DNA from: Tessaracoccus flavus
GTDB lineage: Bacteria > Actinomycetota > Actinomycetes > Propionibacteriales > Propionibacteriaceae
Assembly: GCF_001997295.1 (NCBI RefSeq)
Contig: NZ_CP019605.1
Coordinates: 620,001-684,000 of the forward strand
Direction: 5' to 3'
Length of the DNA stretch: 64,000 nt
Shown: piece after piece, positions 39,584-51,537 of the stretch
Layout of the letters: each line of letters begins with the position of its first letter
How positions within the stretch are numbered: the stretch's first letter is position 1
Position numbers and translations under genes: made by a program
The notes under the pieces: generated by a model
The model's input: only the letters and a program-made list of their open reading frames with translations
Databases searched by the model: none
What the model was told of the DNA's origin: nothing

Positions 39584-40762
39584 TTACTTCTTGGAGACCG
39601 CGCGGCGCTTGTTGACCAGGTCGAAGGCGACTGCCAGCAGCAGCACCAGGCCCTTGACGATCTGCTGGGTCGGGGTATCGATACCCAGCAGCTGCATACC
39701 GTTGGTCATGACGGCCATGATGGTGCCACCGATGATGGCGCCGACCACGCGACCGACACCGCCGGTGACAGCCGCCCCACCGATGAAGCAGGCGGCGATC
39801 GCATCGAGCTCGACGGCGTTACCGGCCGCGGGCTGGGCGCCGTTGGCTCGCGACGAGTAGATGATGCCGGCGATCGCCGACAGCAGCCCCATGTTGACGT
39901 AGACGAGCATGATCGTCCGCTTGACGTTGACGCCGGAGAGACGCGCTGCGTGGATGTTGCCACCGATGGCGTAGGTGTGACGTCCGTAGACCGTGTTCTG
40001 GGCGACGAAGGCATAGATGATGACCAGCGCGCCGAGGATGAACAGCACGATGGGCATGCCGCGGCTCACCGACAGCTGGTAGGCGAAGAACATCACGGCC
40101 GCGGCGACGGCGACGAACTTCAGCAGCATCACGGTCATGCTCTCGACGGGCTGCTCGTAGCGGACGCGGGCAGCGCGCGTGCGGAGGGCCCCGACGATGA
40201 AGCCTGCGACGGCGAGGGCACCCACGAGCAGCGTGAAGATGTCAGCGTCGCCTATCTTCCCGAACAGCCCGTTGATGAAGCCCGTCGCGATCTGCTTGTA
40301 CTCCTCCGACATGGGCGACAGGGAGATGGAGCCGAGCACCATGAACGTCGCGCCGCGGAACAGCAGCATGGAGGCCAGGGTCACGATGAAGCCGGGGATC
40401 CCGACGTAGGCGACCCAGAAACCGTGCCAGATGCCGATGAGGAGGCCGACCCCGAGACCGGCGAGCACAGCGACCCACCAGGACTGGCCCATCTTGATGA
40501 CGAGCGTCGCGGCGATAGCGCCGACGAGCGCGATGACCGACCCGACGGACAGGTCGATGTGACCCACCACGATGACGAACAGCATGCCGATGGCGAGCAC
40601 CAGGATGTAGGAGTACTGGAGCACCAGGTTCGTGACGTTGGGCGGGCTGAGCAGCAGGCCACCGGTCCAGATCTGGAAGAGGATGACGATGGCCACCAGG
40701 GCGAGGAAGATGCCGCTCTGACGGAGATTCACCGCCCCCAGCATGTTTTTGACGCTAGCCAT
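39584..40762 (-). CDS. mmsB: Multiple-monosaccharide ABC transporter permease (MmsB/GguB type)
   Basis: The 392-aa membrane protein has about ten helices. The family segment GHIDLSVGSVIALVGAIAA and VTGGVGRVVGAIIGGTIMAV place it among BPD_transp_2 sugar permeases, and its length with a long central loop matches MmsB. One base separates it from the ATPase gene. With MmsA and the ChvE-like protein it should import aldoses such as xylose, arabinose or glucose. Confidence 0.88.
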   Translation of the reverse strand: MASVKNMLGAVNLRQSGIFLALVAIVILFQIWTGGLLLSPPNVTNLVLQYSYILVLAIGMLFVIVVGHIDLSVGSVIALVGAIAATLVIKMGQSWWVAVLAGLGVGLLIGIWHGFWVAYVGIPGFIVTLASMLLFRGATFMVLGSISLSPMSEEYKQIATGFINGLFGKIGDADIFTLLVGALAVAGFIVGALRTRAARVRYEQPVESMTVMLLKFVAVAAAVMFFAYQLSVSRGMPIVLFILGALVIIYAFVAQNTVYGRHTYAIGGNIHAARLSGVNVKRTIMLVYVNMGLLSAIAGIIYSSRANGAQPAAGNAVELDAIAACFIGGAAVTGGVGRVVGAIIGGTIMAVMTNGMQLLGIDTPTQQIVKGLVLLLAVAFDLVNKRRAVSKK

Positions 40763-40763
40763 C

Positions 40764-42299
40764 TCAGGCAGCCTCCCTTTCCTTGGTCATAAGTGTCATG
40801 AGGTTTTCCTGGGTCGCGTCTGCGCGATCCAGCACGCCCGTGATCCGGCCGAAAGCCAGTGTGTAGATCCGGTCGCAGATGCCGAGCAGCTCAGGCAACT
40901 CGGACGAGATCACGATGACGCCCTTGCCCGCGTCGGCGAGTTGGTTGATGATCGTGTAGATCTCGTACTTGGCGCCGACGTCGATGCCTCGCGTCGGCTC
41001 GTCGAGGATGAGCACCTCTGGCTCGGTCATCATCCACTTCGAGAGCACGACCTTCTGCTGGTTGCCACCAGACAGCTGGCCGGCGAGCGCCATGACGCTG
41101 GGCGTCTTGATGCGCATGCTGCCGCGGAACTCCTCAGCCCGCTTGATCTCCTCGTTGGCGTTGACGGCACCCAGGGGAGTCTTGATGCGGTCGAGCGAGG
41201 CTGCGGAGATGTTGCGACGGATGTCGTCGATGAGGTTGAGACCGAACCGCTTTCGATCCTCGGTGGCGTAGGCAAGACCTGCCCGGATGGCTTCGTGGAC
41301 GCTGCTGAGGTTCAGCTCCTTGCCGTGGAGGAACGCCTTGCCGCTCACCTTGTGGCCCCAGGCCTGCCCGAAGACGCTCATCGCGAGCTCGGTCCGCCCG
41401 GCGCCCATGAGGCCAGCGATGCCGACGATCTCGCCGGCACGCACGTTGAAGCTCGCGCCGTCGATGCTGCGCCTGCCGGGGATCGTCGGGTGCATGACCG
41501 ACCAGTCCTCGACCCGGAACAGCTCTTCGCCGATGCTAGGCGTGTGCTCGGGATACAGATGCTCGAGGTCGCGGCCGACCATGCCCTTGATGATGCGCTC
41601 CTGGCTCATCTCCGGACCTCGGCTGAGCGTCTCGATCGTCATGCCGTCACGGATGATCGTGGTGGCGTCGGAAATCGCGATGATCTCGTTCAGCTTGTGG
41701 GAGATCATGATCGACGTGATCCCCTGCTCCTTGAGCTGGCGCAGCAGGCCGAGGAGATGGGCGGAGTCGGTGTCGTTGAGGGCGGCGGTGGGCTCGTCGA
41801 GGATGAGGAGCTTCACCTCCTTGGAGAGCGCCTTCGCGATCTCCACGAGCTGCTGCTTGCCCACACCGATGTCCTGGATCAGGGTGGTGGGGTTCTCGTC
41901 GAGCCCGACCCTGGCCAGTAGCTGCGCTGCCTTCTGGTTGGTGCGGTTCCAGTTGATGTGGCCCTGCTCGCGCTGCTCGTTGCCGAGGAAGATGTTCTCG
42001 GCGATCGAGAGCGTGGGGACCAGCGCCAACTCCTGGTGGATGATGACGATGCCCTTGGCCTCGGACTGGTTGATGGAGTTGAACTTGACCGTCTCACCGT
42101 CGAAGAAGATCTCGCCGTCGTAGGTGCCGTGTGGATAGACGCCCGAGAGCACCTTCATTAGCGTCGATTTGCCGGCGCCGTTCTCACCGCAGATGGCGTG
42201 GATCTCGCCGCGCTCGACGCTGAGGTTCACGTTGGAGAGAGCCTTGACGCCCGGGAACTCCTTGGTGATGTTGCGCATCTCGAGAATGATGTCGCTCAA
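40764..42299 (-). CDS. mmsA: Multiple-monosaccharide ABC transporter ATP-binding protein (MmsA/GguA type)
   Basis: The 511-aa protein is a tandem of two ATPase domains. The first has Walker [10 protein letters not shown] (38-46) and [10 protein letters not shown]; the second has a degenerate Walker [10 protein letters not shown], signature LSGGNQQKV and [14 protein letters not shown]. Degeneracy of the second P-loop is normal in this family. Middle gene of the operon, with a stable hairpin between it and the binding-protein gene. Confidence 0.92.
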   Translation of the reverse strand: MSDIILEMRNITKEFPGVKALSNVNLSVERGEIHAICGENGAGKSTLMKVLSGVYPHGTYDGEIFFDGETVKFNSINQSEAKGIVIIHQELALVPTLSIAENIFLGNEQREQGHINWNRTNQKAAQLLARVGLDENPTTLIQDIGVGKQQLVEIAKALSKEVKLLILDEPTAALNDTDSAHLLGLLRQLKEQGITSIMISHKLNEIIAISDATTIIRDGMTIETLSRGPEMSQERIIKGMVGRDLEHLYPEHTPSIGEELFRVEDWSVMHPTIPGRRSIDGASFNVRAGEIVGIAGLMGAGRTELAMSVFGQAWGHKVSGKAFLHGKELNLSSVHEAIRAGLAYATEDRKRFGLNLIDDIRRNISAASLDRIKTPLGAVNANEEIKRAEEFRGSMRIKTPSVMALAGQLSGGNQQKVVLSKWMMTEPEVLILDEPTRGIDVGAKYEIYTIINQLADAGKGVIVISSELPELLGICDRIYTLAFGRITGVLDRADATQENLMTLMTKEREAA

Positions 42300-42323
42300 G
42301 GTAGACCTGCTTTCAATTAGGAG

Positions 42324-42356
42324 GGGGCCGGCGGTTGATATTCAACCACCGGCCCC
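42324..42356 (-). other. Intercistronic hairpin after the sugar-binding-protein gene
   Basis: GGGGCCGG.GGTTGA and TCAACC.CCGGCCCC arms with one mismatch lie between binding protein and ATPase. Such stems usually protect the upstream mRNA and lower downstream expression, giving excess binding protein. Confidence 0.6.
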
Positions 42357-42375
42357 TCGTCAGTCAGATACCGGA

Positions 42376-43524
42376 TCACTCAGCGACGCCGGAGTCAACC
42401 TCTGCCTGGGTCCAGTAGCCGGTGTCCACGAGAGCCTCGACGACGTTGTCGTCGGTCACGGTGGTGACATCGAGCAGGTAGGACGGGACGACCTTCACGC
42501 CGTTGTCGTAGGTCTCGGTGTCGTTGGCCTCGGGCTCGTTGCCTTCGAGCAGCGCGACGGCAGCCTTCACGGCCTGCTCTGCCAGCAGGCGGGTGTCCTT
42601 GAAGATCGTGGAGTACTGCACGCCGTCAACGATCAGCTTGACCGAGGCGATCTCCGCGTCCTGGCCGGTGACGATCGGGAAGGTCTCGCCCGAGTAGCCG
42701 CCGTTCTCCAGCGCGGTGATGATGCCGCGGGAGAGGCCGTCGTAGGCGGAGAGGACGCCGTGCACCTTCTTGTCGCCGTAGTGCGCGGTGAGGAGGTCCT
42801 CCATGCGCTTCTGGGCGGTCTCCTGCTGCCAGCGGAGAATGGCGGCCTGCTCGATGCTGGTCTGCTCGGACTGGACGACGAATTCGCCCGCGTCGATCTT
42901 CGGCTGCAGCACGGACATGGCGCCGCTGAAGAAGAAGTGCGCGTTGTTGTCGTCCAGCGAGCCGGCGAACAGCTCGATGTTGGCGGGGTTCTCATCGGGG
43001 AAGCGCTCGGCGAGGCCGTCGATGAGGGACTGGCCCTGGGCGACGCCCACCTTGAAGTTGTCGAACGACACGTAGAAGTCGACGTTCTCCGAGTCGCGGA
43101 TGAGGCGGTCGTAGGAGATGACCTTGATGCCGGCCGCGGCGGCGGCGTCGAGCTGCGGCGCGAGCGCGGTGCCGTCGATGGCGGCAATGATGAGGACCTT
43201 GACGCCCTGCGTGATCATCTGATCAACCTGCTGCGACTGGGTGGGGATGTCGTCGTTGGCGAACTGCAGATCGACCTCGAACCCGGCGTCCTGGAGCTGC
43301 TGCTGAACGGCTTCGCCGTCCGCGATCCACCGCTCGGAGGTCTGGGTGGGCATCGAGACGCCGACCTTGCCGCCCGCGCCTGCGGGAGCGCTGGTCTCGC
43401 CGCCGGTGGCGGTGGTGGGGGCGGTGGTGGCGCCGGGGGTCTCGTCGCCACCACAGGCAACGAGTCCGATGGCGGCAGCGCTAACAGCGCCGAGGCCGAT
43501 AAACCCACGTCGGTTGATGTTCAT
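42376..43524 (-). CDS. chvE: ChvE-like periplasmic-type sugar-binding lipoprotein
   Basis: The 382-aa protein has a lipoprotein signal (MNINRRGFIGLGAVSAAAIG, then LVACGG lipobox), a Thr/Ala/Gly linker and a type I sugar-binding fold: VGVSMPTQTSERWIADG, VKVLIIAAIDGTAL, VISYDRLIRDS, VHGVLSAYDGLSRGI, VTGQDAE. These match the ChvE/MmsP family. AGGAGGAAACGTTC precedes the ATG. First gene of the sugar operon. Confidence 0.88.
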   Translation of the reverse strand: MNINRRGFIGLGAVSAAAIGLVACGGDETPGATTAPTTATGGETSAPAGAGGKVGVSMPTQTSERWIADGEAVQQQLQDAGFEVDLQFANDDIPTQSQQVDQMITQGVKVLIIAAIDGTALAPQLDAAAAAGIKVISYDRLIRDSENVDFYVSFDNFKVGVAQGQSLIDGLAERFPDENPANIELFAGSLDDNNAHFFFSGAMSVLQPKIDAGEFVVQSEQTSIEQAAILRWQQETAQKRMEDLLTAHYGDKKVHGVLSAYDGLSRGIITALENGGYSGETFPIVTGQDAEIASVKLIVDGVQYSTIFKDTRLLAEQAVKAAVALLEGNEPEANDTETYDNGVKVVPSYLLDVTTVTDDNVVEALVDTGYWTQAEVDSGVAE

Positions 43525-43551
43525 GAACGTTTCCTCCTAGAAAACGGTTTG

Positions 43552-43573
43552 GGATCGCCGGACTCGGCGATCC
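43552..43573. promoter_or_regulatory. Perfect inverted repeat in the sugar operon's 5' region
   Basis: GGATCGCCG, GACT, CGGCGATCC: a 9-bp perfect dyad about 28 bp before the chvE start. It could be an operator, for example of the divergent ROK repressor, or an mRNA hairpin. The rest of 43525-44009 is more AT-rich intergenic DNA in which I find no gene. A weaker dyad GTACT-N11-AGTAC lies near 43883-43903. Confidence 0.5.
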
Positions 43574-44009
43574 GATATGGGCGCCAACCGGGTGGTTGTC
43601 GACCGGGTGAACCCATCGCTCGGGGGAGGTGGGCTCGTGCTGTTGTGCTACATCGTGGAAGGTCGGCGGTGACAACCTCCATGTTTCTCCACGCGCCTAA
43701 TCGTGCTCACTTCACGACGCAACGTCAACGCGAAAAGCCGATTCGGACAGTCTCGATTTCATAACGAATTCTGTGGACCATCCGACGGGCGCTGCAAGAG
43801 GACCCCTCGATCACGGACAGAATCGGTCGGAGTAGGACGGTGTGCCCGCGCGTGGCGTGCTTGTGAGTCCGCCGAGGGCAATCGTGTACTCATTAAGCAA
43901 AAGTACGGCCTCTTGTTGGCGGTTAGCGCGACCGATGGACGAAATACACATCCGAGCCCTCTCGCGACGGAACGGCCGGGGCTGGGCAGCCTAGGTCTAC
44001 CATGACCGC

Positions 44010-45173
44010 ATGATCATCCCCTCTGATGAGCCGGTGCCCGCACGGGACCGGACGCGGGAACGCCTGTACTACCTCATCCGGTCAGGGGCGGCCACATCAC
44101 GCTCCGCGCTGGTGGAAGCCACCGGCCTCTCGCGGAGCACGGTCAACTCTGCGGTGACCGGCCTCATCCGGACGGGCCGCGTCGTCGAGGCGGGCGAGGA
44201 GCCGAAGGGGGTCGGCTCAGGCAGTGGCCGCCCGGCCACCACCCTCAGGGCGGCTCCCGGGGAGGCCATCGTGGGCGCGATCGACTTCGGGCATGACCGC
44301 ATCGCCGTGGCTCTGGGCGACGGCACCGGTCAGTGCATAGCGGAGGACAGCGTCGACACCGATGTGGACCTGCGGGCGCACGAGGCGATGGATCAGGCCT
44401 GCGAGTTGCTCATCGGGTTGGCCGGCACGCTCGGCATCGGTGCCCCGTCGGCGGTCGCCGCCGGGATCCCGGGGCCGCTCGATTCACGGACGGGCTTGGT
44501 CTGTTCCGCGACGATCCTGTCGAGCTGGGTGGGCCTGAATCCCGCCGAGGAACTGTCCCGGCGTCTGGGTACGGCCGCCCACGCGGAGAACGACGCGCTC
44601 CTGGGCGCGCTCGGCGAGCAGCGGCTCGGTGCGGGCCGGGGTCACTCCAACGTCTTCTACATCCGGGCCACGGCTGGACTCGGCGCAGGTCTGATCCTCG
44701 ATGGACGGCTCTACCGCGGAGCGACAGGGATAGCCGGTGAAATCGGACACACAGCTGTGCCGGGCGGGGGAGGGGGCGAGCCCTGCCGGTGCGGGCGCCG
44801 CGGGTGCCTCGAGACGGTGGTGTCGGTCGGCGCCGTGCTGCAGCGCATCCGCCACTCCCACCCGGGCGTTGCCCCCGATGAGATCACTGTGTCCCAGCCC
44901 GCGGACGCCGTCACCGCGCGCATCATGGCCGAGGTTGGGGCCACACTCGGCGATGCGCTGGCGATGTTCTGCAACCTCCTCAACCCCTCGGTGCTCGTGC
45001 TGGGCGGGGAGCTGGGGGCGTCGGGTCCCTCGTTCGTCGACAGCGTCAGGATGAGTCTGCTCAGGGAGGCCCAGCCAGCGACAGGGGCCGGGCTCGACGT
45101 GGTGCCGGCTGGGCTCGGCGTCCGGGCCGAACTCGTCGGCGCGTTGCAGGCAGCGGCCGAGCTGGTCCGCTGA
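44010..45173 (+). CDS. ROK-family transcriptional regulator
   Basis: The 387-aa protein has an N-terminal winged helix-turn-helix (SRSALVEATGLSRSTVNSAV) and a ROK domain with AIDFGHDRIAVALGDGTG and the zinc motif EIGHTAVPGGGGGEPCRCGR..GCLE. It is divergent from the sugar ABC operon and upstream of a GH3 glycosidase, so it probably represses one or both in response to a sugar. TACCAT is six bases before the ATG with no Shine-Dalgarno, suggesting a leaderless mRNA. Confidence 0.88.
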   Translation: MIIPSDEPVPARDRTRERLYYLIRSGAATSRSALVEATGLSRSTVNSAVTGLIRTGRVVEAGEEPKGVGSGSGRPATTLRAAPGEAIVGAIDFGHDRIAVALGDGTGQCIAEDSVDTDVDLRAHEAMDQACELLIGLAGTLGIGAPSAVAAGIPGPLDSRTGLVCSATILSSWVGLNPAEELSRRLGTAAHAENDALLGALGEQRLGAGRGHSNVFYIRATAGLGAGLILDGRLYRGATGIAGEIGHTAVPGGGGGEPCRCGRRGCLETVVSVGAVLQRIRHSHPGVAPDEITVSQPADAVTARIMAEVGATLGDALAMFCNLLNPSVLVLGGELGASGPSFVDSVRMSLLREAQPATGAGLDVVPAGLGVRAELVGALQAAAELVR

Positions 45174-45375
45174 GGTTTCCGATGATGATCAGCCATGAAT
45201 CGTGCCCTATGGCCTGACATAAGCCCGATATGTGCTGGTATCGAACAACTTTCGGCTAAAATATCCGCCAATAACGTGCGGAACTCCTATCGTCCACCTA
45301 AGGTGTCGCCTGGGCCGTGAGCCCTCCCCCGGCAAGGGCTGCAGGGGGTAAAGCCGCCTCCGAAGGAGGACACCC

Positions 45376-48153
45376 ATGACCCAGCAACGTCGCTGGAAGT
45401 GGTTGGTGCCGAGCGTTGGTATCGCACTGCTAGCAACCTCGGTTCCACTGTCCGCTCAAGCGGGCACCACCTACACCACCACCACCCACACGGACGGTAG
45501 GACATCGTTCGTCCGCGTCCAGAACCCCAACGGGGGAGCCACCCTCAGCTACGCCGGGGACACGGAGCTCATCACGCTGGCCGACGGCGACGCCACTCTG
45601 GCGTTCAAGGACTCCAACGGCAACGGCGAACTGGATCCGTGGGAGGACTGGCGCGAGGACTACGAGACTCGCGCCCAGGCTCTCGCGCAGTCGGTGTCGA
45701 TCGACCAGATCGCCGGCCTGATGCTGTTCTCGTCCCACCAGAGGGACCAGGCCGCAGGGCTCACCGATGCGCAGCGGGCCTTCCTCAGCAACGACGAGCT
45801 CCGCAACGTCCTGAACGCGGGGCCGAACGACGTCGAGGACAACGTCACCTGGAACAACGAGGTGCAGGCCTTCGTGGAGGGTCTCGCCACTGGGGACGAG
45901 CCGTACATCCCGGTGAACTTCTCCTCCGATCCGCGGTCGACCGCCGGCCGCGCCCAGTACGACTCGTCAGGTGACATTTCGCGCTGGCCGTCACACCTCG
46001 GTCTCGCGGCCATCCACGACACCGACGTCATCCACGACTTCGCGCGCATCGCGTCGGAGGAGTACCGCGCCCTCGGTATCGCCACCGCGCTCGGGCCGCA
46101 GATCGACACGTCGACCGACCCGCGGTGGCTCCGCGTCGACGGCACCTTCGGCGAGGACTTCGACCAGTCCGCCGATGCTGCTGCGGCCTACGTCCACGCC
46201 TCACAGAACAGCTTCGATGAGGATGGCAATCCGCTCGGCTGGGGGCGCGATTCGATCAACACGATGATCAAGCACGTCCCAGGGGACGCGGCTGGCGAGG
46301 GTGGCCGGGAGGCGCACACCGGCGCCGGCCGGTACAACGTCTTCCCGGGCGACGGTTTCGATGGGCATCTCGCCCCGTTCATCGCCGGCCTCGACTCCAT
46401 GTCGATGATGTCCAAGTACTCCATCTCCATCGATGCTGACGGTGAGCCGATGTTCGGCAACCGCGTGGGCTCCGCATACAACAAGGAGCTCATCGACATC
46501 GTCCGCGCCGAGTACGGCTACGACGGCGTGATCTGCACCGACTGGGGCGTCACGTCCTTCATCGCACACGGCATGGACGGGGCGTCAGTGGATCAGCGCC
46601 ACTTCCTCATCCTCGTTGCGGGCCTCGACATGTTCGGTGGCAACAACAACAAGGCGCCGGTGCTCGCCGCCTACGACCTGTGGCAGGCGGCCTATGAGGC
46701 CGGCGATCTGGACATCTCCGCCGACGAGCGCTTCCGCAAGTCCGCCGAGCGCATCCTGCGCATGTTCTTCGCGCCAGGCATCTACGACGATCCCTACCTG
46801 GATCTCGCCGAGTCCCAGGCCATCGTGGCCAGCCCGGACAAGGTGGCCGCCGGCTACCAGGCGCAGCTGAACTCCGTCGTCATGCTCAAGAACGCCGACG
46901 GAACCATTCAGGAGCGCGAGCTCGCCTACTGGGCGGACAAGACGGTCTACATCCCGTCCTCGATGAACTCCGGCTTCCCGAGCCTGTTCGGCGGGATCTC
47001 CGGGGCGACGTCCGGTCCCACCATGGATGTGGCGACGGCCGAGCGGTACTTCGGAACGGTCCTCACCGACGAGCCCGTCCTGGACGACGACGGCAACGTC
47101 ATCGACTTCACGATGCCCGATCTCACCGACGTCGACCTCGTCGTCGCCGGGATGCGCAGCCCCATGAACGGCACCAACTTCAGCAGCGCTGGGCTGGCGC
47201 CGGACGGCACCTTCTACCCGCTCTCGCTGCAGTACCGGCCGTACACCGCTGACGGGCCGAACGTCCGCCGCGTGTCGATCGCGGGAGACATCCTCCCCGA
47301 CGGCAGCCAGCAGAACCGTTCGTATTACGGCGAAACGTCACGGATCGCCAACGAGCGCGACCTTGACGCCGTGCTCGACGCCGTCGCCGCGGTCGACGAC
47401 TCGATCCCCGTCATCGTCGCCCTCAAGGCGGTCAACCCCACGATTCCGGCCGAGTTCGAGCCGGCGATCGACGCCCTCGTGGTGGGGTTCTCCGTCTCCG
47501 ACGGGGCGCTCTTCGACGTCATCCTCGGGCAGCACGATCCGCAGGGCCGCCTGCCGATCGCCTTCCCGCGGGACATGGACGCCGTCGAGGCGCAGCTCGA
47601 AGACCTGCCTCACGACATGGACGCCTACGTCGACACCGAGGGCAATGAGTACGAGTACGGATTCGGCCTGAGCTGGGAGGACAGCGACCCCACGGATCCG
47701 CCGGTGACACCCAAGCCGACACCGAACCCGGTCGACGTCTACACCACACCCGGCTTCCACAACGTCAACGGGCGCTGGTGGCAGACCGAGTGCGAGCCGT
47801 ACTCGCAGACCGTCCGGTGCCGCACCGAGATCTGGGCGACCATCGTCTGGTACAAGGGCGGAGGCCAGTTCGTGCGCGACACGGGGTGGCACTTCAACAA
47901 CCTCACCTACCTGCCGTTCATGACGCGTCAGCAGTGGTCCGCCAACCCGCTCGGTTACACCGGCGAGTTCACGTCGGACGGACGCAAGTGGATGACAGAG
48001 TGCGACACGGAACGCTCCGGCCGCGACGGCTGCCGCAGCTACCTCTGGGTGCACAACGTGGTGGAGTCCCAACCCCGCGCCGAGGGTGGCTACACCTACA
48101 CGCTGGTGGACAAGTGGGTCTTCAACAACATCGTCAAGTTCCGGGCCCGCTAG
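45376..48153 (+). CDS. Secreted glycoside hydrolase family 3 beta-glucosidase-like enzyme with C-terminal FNNLTYLPF domain
   Basis: The 925-aa protein has a signal peptide (to about residue 30, AQA-G). A calcium-loop-like DSNGNGELDPWED (about 77-89) follows, then the GH3 (beta/alpha) barrel with KHVPGDAAGEGGREAH and the nucleophile Asp389 in GVICTDWG. The GH3_C domain ends near residue 770, followed by a Pro/Thr linker (DPPVTPKPTPNP). The last 140 residues (from 786) are the domain also found broken at 0-0.6, 16.1-16.5 and 57.8 kb: CEPYSQTVRCRTEIW, GWHFNNLTYLPFMTR, QWSANPLGY, MTECDTE, GCRSYLW, KWVFNNIVKFR. It may anchor or target the enzyme; its paired cysteines suit export. Near the sugar importer and ROK gene, so likely one carbohydrate-use locus. 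GAAGGAGG lies upstream of the ATG. Confidence 0.88.
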   Translation: MTQQRRWKWLVPSVGIALLATSVPLSAQAGTTYTTTTHTDGRTSFVRVQNPNGGATLSYAGDTELITLADGDATLAFKDSNGNGELDPWEDWREDYETRAQALAQSVSIDQIAGLMLFSSHQRDQAAGLTDAQRAFLSNDELRNVLNAGPNDVEDNVTWNNEVQAFVEGLATGDEPYIPVNFSSDPRSTAGRAQYDSSGDISRWPSHLGLAAIHDTDVIHDFARIASEEYRALGIATALGPQIDTSTDPRWLRVDGTFGEDFDQSADAAAAYVHASQNSFDEDGNPLGWGRDSINTMIKHVPGDAAGEGGREAHTGAGRYNVFPGDGFDGHLAPFIAGLDSMSMMSKYSISIDADGEPMFGNRVGSAYNKELIDIVRAEYGYDGVICTDWGVTSFIAHGMDGASVDQRHFLILVAGLDMFGGNNNKAPVLAAYDLWQAAYEAGDLDISADERFRKSAERILRMFFAPGIYDDPYLDLAESQAIVASPDKVAAGYQAQLNSVVMLKNADGTIQERELAYWADKTVYIPSSMNSGFPSLFGGISGATSGPTMDVATAERYFGTVLTDEPVLDDDGNVIDFTMPDLTDVDLVVAGMRSPMNGTNFSSAGLAPDGTFYPLSLQYRPYTADGPNVRRVSIAGDILPDGSQQNRSYYGETSRIANERDLDAVLDAVAAVDDSIPVIVALKAVNPTIPAEFEPAIDALVVGFSVSDGALFDVILGQHDPQGRLPIAFPRDMDAVEAQLEDLPHDMDAYVDTEGNEYEYGFGLSWEDSDPTDPPVTPKPTPNPVDVYTTPGFHNVNGRWWQTECEPYSQTVRCRTEIWATIVWYKGGGQFVRDTGWHFNNLTYLPFMTRQQWSANPLGYTGEFTSDGRKWMTECDTERSGRDGCRSYLWVHNVVESQPRAEGGYTYTLVDKWVFNNIVKFRAR

Positions 48154-48170
48154 CCTGGCGCTGAGCCCAA

Positions 48171-48220
48171 CAGCCCGAGGCCCCCATCGCGCCACCAAGC
48201 GCGGTGGGGGCCTCGGGCTG
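48171..48220 (+). terminator. Long hairpin after the GH3 gene
   Basis: CAGCCCGAGGCCCCCA / TGGGGGCCTCGGGCTG plus an inner GCGC pair; very stable, without a T run. Confidence 0.7.
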
Positions 48221-48252
48221 CCAGAGGCGCTGTGTTTCCCGGGCGCCACGCT

Positions 48253-48281
48253 TTGACCAGCCCCTGCGCCTCAGGTAACCT
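48253..48281 (+). promoter_or_regulatory. Candidate promoter of rpsL-rpsG
   Basis: TTGACC (48253-48258), a 17-bp spacer and TAACCT (48276-48281). It leaves a leader of about 200 nt before rpsL. No gene is visible in 48154-48487. Confidence 0.6.
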
Positions 48282-48487
48282 TGGTGGGCGTGCCCGGTTG
48301 CTCGGGCCCATTTGTGCGTGCCCTGGCATGACCCCCGCCCTTAAACGTTGCGAGGGGCGGCTTGTGCGGAGTTCGCACGGCAGCGATTGATGCTTGTGTG
48401 CCGGAACGGTGACCTCGAATCACAAGCCCTCTTGACCTGCGCCAGGGAAACCACGTTCCTCTTAGACAACGAAAGTGATACCAACAG

Positions 48488-48859
48488 GTGCCAACTATTC
48501 AGCAGCTGGTCCGCAAGGGCCGTACCGACAAGGTCTCGAAGAACAAGACCCCGGCGCTCAAGGGTTCCCCCCAGCGCCGTGGGGTGTGCACCCGCGTGTA
48601 CACGACCACCCCGAAGAAGCCGAACTCCGCGCTCCGCAAGGTCGCGCGTGTGCGCCTCAGCTCCGGCATTGAGGTGACCGCCTACATTCCGGGCGTGGGC
48701 CACAACCTCCAGGAGCACTCGATGGTGCTCGTCCGTGGCGGTCGTGTGAAGGACCTCCCCGGTGTGCGCTACAAGATCATCCGCGGCTCGCTCGACACCC
48801 AGGGTGTCAAGGGCCGCAAGCAGGCTCGCAGCCGCTACGGCGCCAAGAAGGAGAAGTAA
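48488..48859 (+). CDS. rpsL: 30S ribosomal protein S12
   Basis: The 123-aa protein starts (GTG) [11 protein letters not shown] and contains [20 protein letters not shown] and [20 protein letters not shown]. The streptomycin-relevant lysine in TTTPKKPN is present, so it looks drug-sensitive. Overlaps rpsG by one base. Confidence 0.97.
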   Translation: MPTIQQLVRKGRTDKVSKNKTPALKGSPQRRGVCTRVYTTTPKKPNSALRKVARVRLSSGIEVTAYIPGVGHNLQEHSMVLVRGGRVKDLPGVRYKIIRGSLDTQGVKGRKQARSRYGAKKEK

Positions 48860-49329
48860 TGCCTCGCAAGGGTCCAGCCCCGAAGCGCCCCGTCGCCATT
48901 GACCCGGTGTACGGCTCGCCGCTCGTCTCCCAGCTCGTGAGCAAGATCCTGCTCGACGGCAAGAAGACCGTCGCGCAGTCGATCGTCTACGACGCCCTTG
49001 AGGGCACCCGCGCCAAGACCGGCGTTGATCCCGTGCAGACGCTCAAGCGTGCGCTCGACAACGTCAAGCCCTCGATCGAGGTCAAGTCCCGCCGCGTCGG
49101 CGGCGCCACCTACCAGGTGCCGATCGAGGTGAAGCCTGGTCGTCAGAACACCCTGGCCATGCGCTGGCTGGTCTCGTTCTCGCGCGCTCGCCGCGAGAAG
49201 ACGATGACCGAGCGTCTCATGAACGAGATCCTGGACGCGTCCAACGGTCTCGGTGCTTCGGTGAAGCGCCGTGAGGATACGCACAAGATGGCCGAGGCCA
49301 ACCGCGCCTTCGCCCACTACCGCTGGTGA
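48859..49329 (+). CDS. rpsG: 30S ribosomal protein S7
   Basis: The 156-aa protein ([20 protein letters not shown]) has the S7 signature LINKI-like region at [20 protein letters not shown] and the terminal [19 protein letters not shown] end. The ATG shares a base with the rpsL stop. Confidence 0.97.
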   Translation: MPRKGPAPKRPVAIDPVYGSPLVSQLVSKILLDGKKTVAQSIVYDALEGTRAKTGVDPVQTLKRALDNVKPSIEVKSRRVGGATYQVPIEVKPGRQNTLAMRWLVSFSRARREKTMTERLMNEILDASNGLGASVKRREDTHKMAEANRAFAHYRW

Positions 49330-49335
49330 TTGACT

Positions 49336-49359
49336 GCCCCCGGCCAGGCGGCCGGGGGC
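49336..49359 (+). other. Hairpin between rpsG and fusA
   Basis: GCCCCCGGCC, AGGC, GGCCGGGGGC: a perfect 10-bp stem without a T run. It may tune fusA expression or bind S7 for autoregulation. Confidence 0.5.
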
Positions 49360-49399
49360 CTTCACCTGTCTATCTACAACAGACCCGAAGGACTGCACA

Positions 49400-51484
<2,085 letters not shown>

Positions 51485-51501
51485 TCTGACGCTCATTACG
51501 A

Positions 51502-51537
51502 AACTGGCCGGGAACGTAGGTTCCCGGCCAGTTTTGT
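51502..51537 (+). terminator. Intrinsic terminator after fusA
   Basis: AACTGGCCGGGAAC and GTTCCCGGCCAGTT form a perfect 14-bp stem, GTAG loop, then TTTTGTGTT. Confidence 0.9.

Noticed and set aside
43740..44009. A small gene in the more AT-rich spacer before the ROK gene
   Set aside because: The only open frame (from 43703) lacks a ribosome site, has no codon bias like its neighbours and resembles no family I know.
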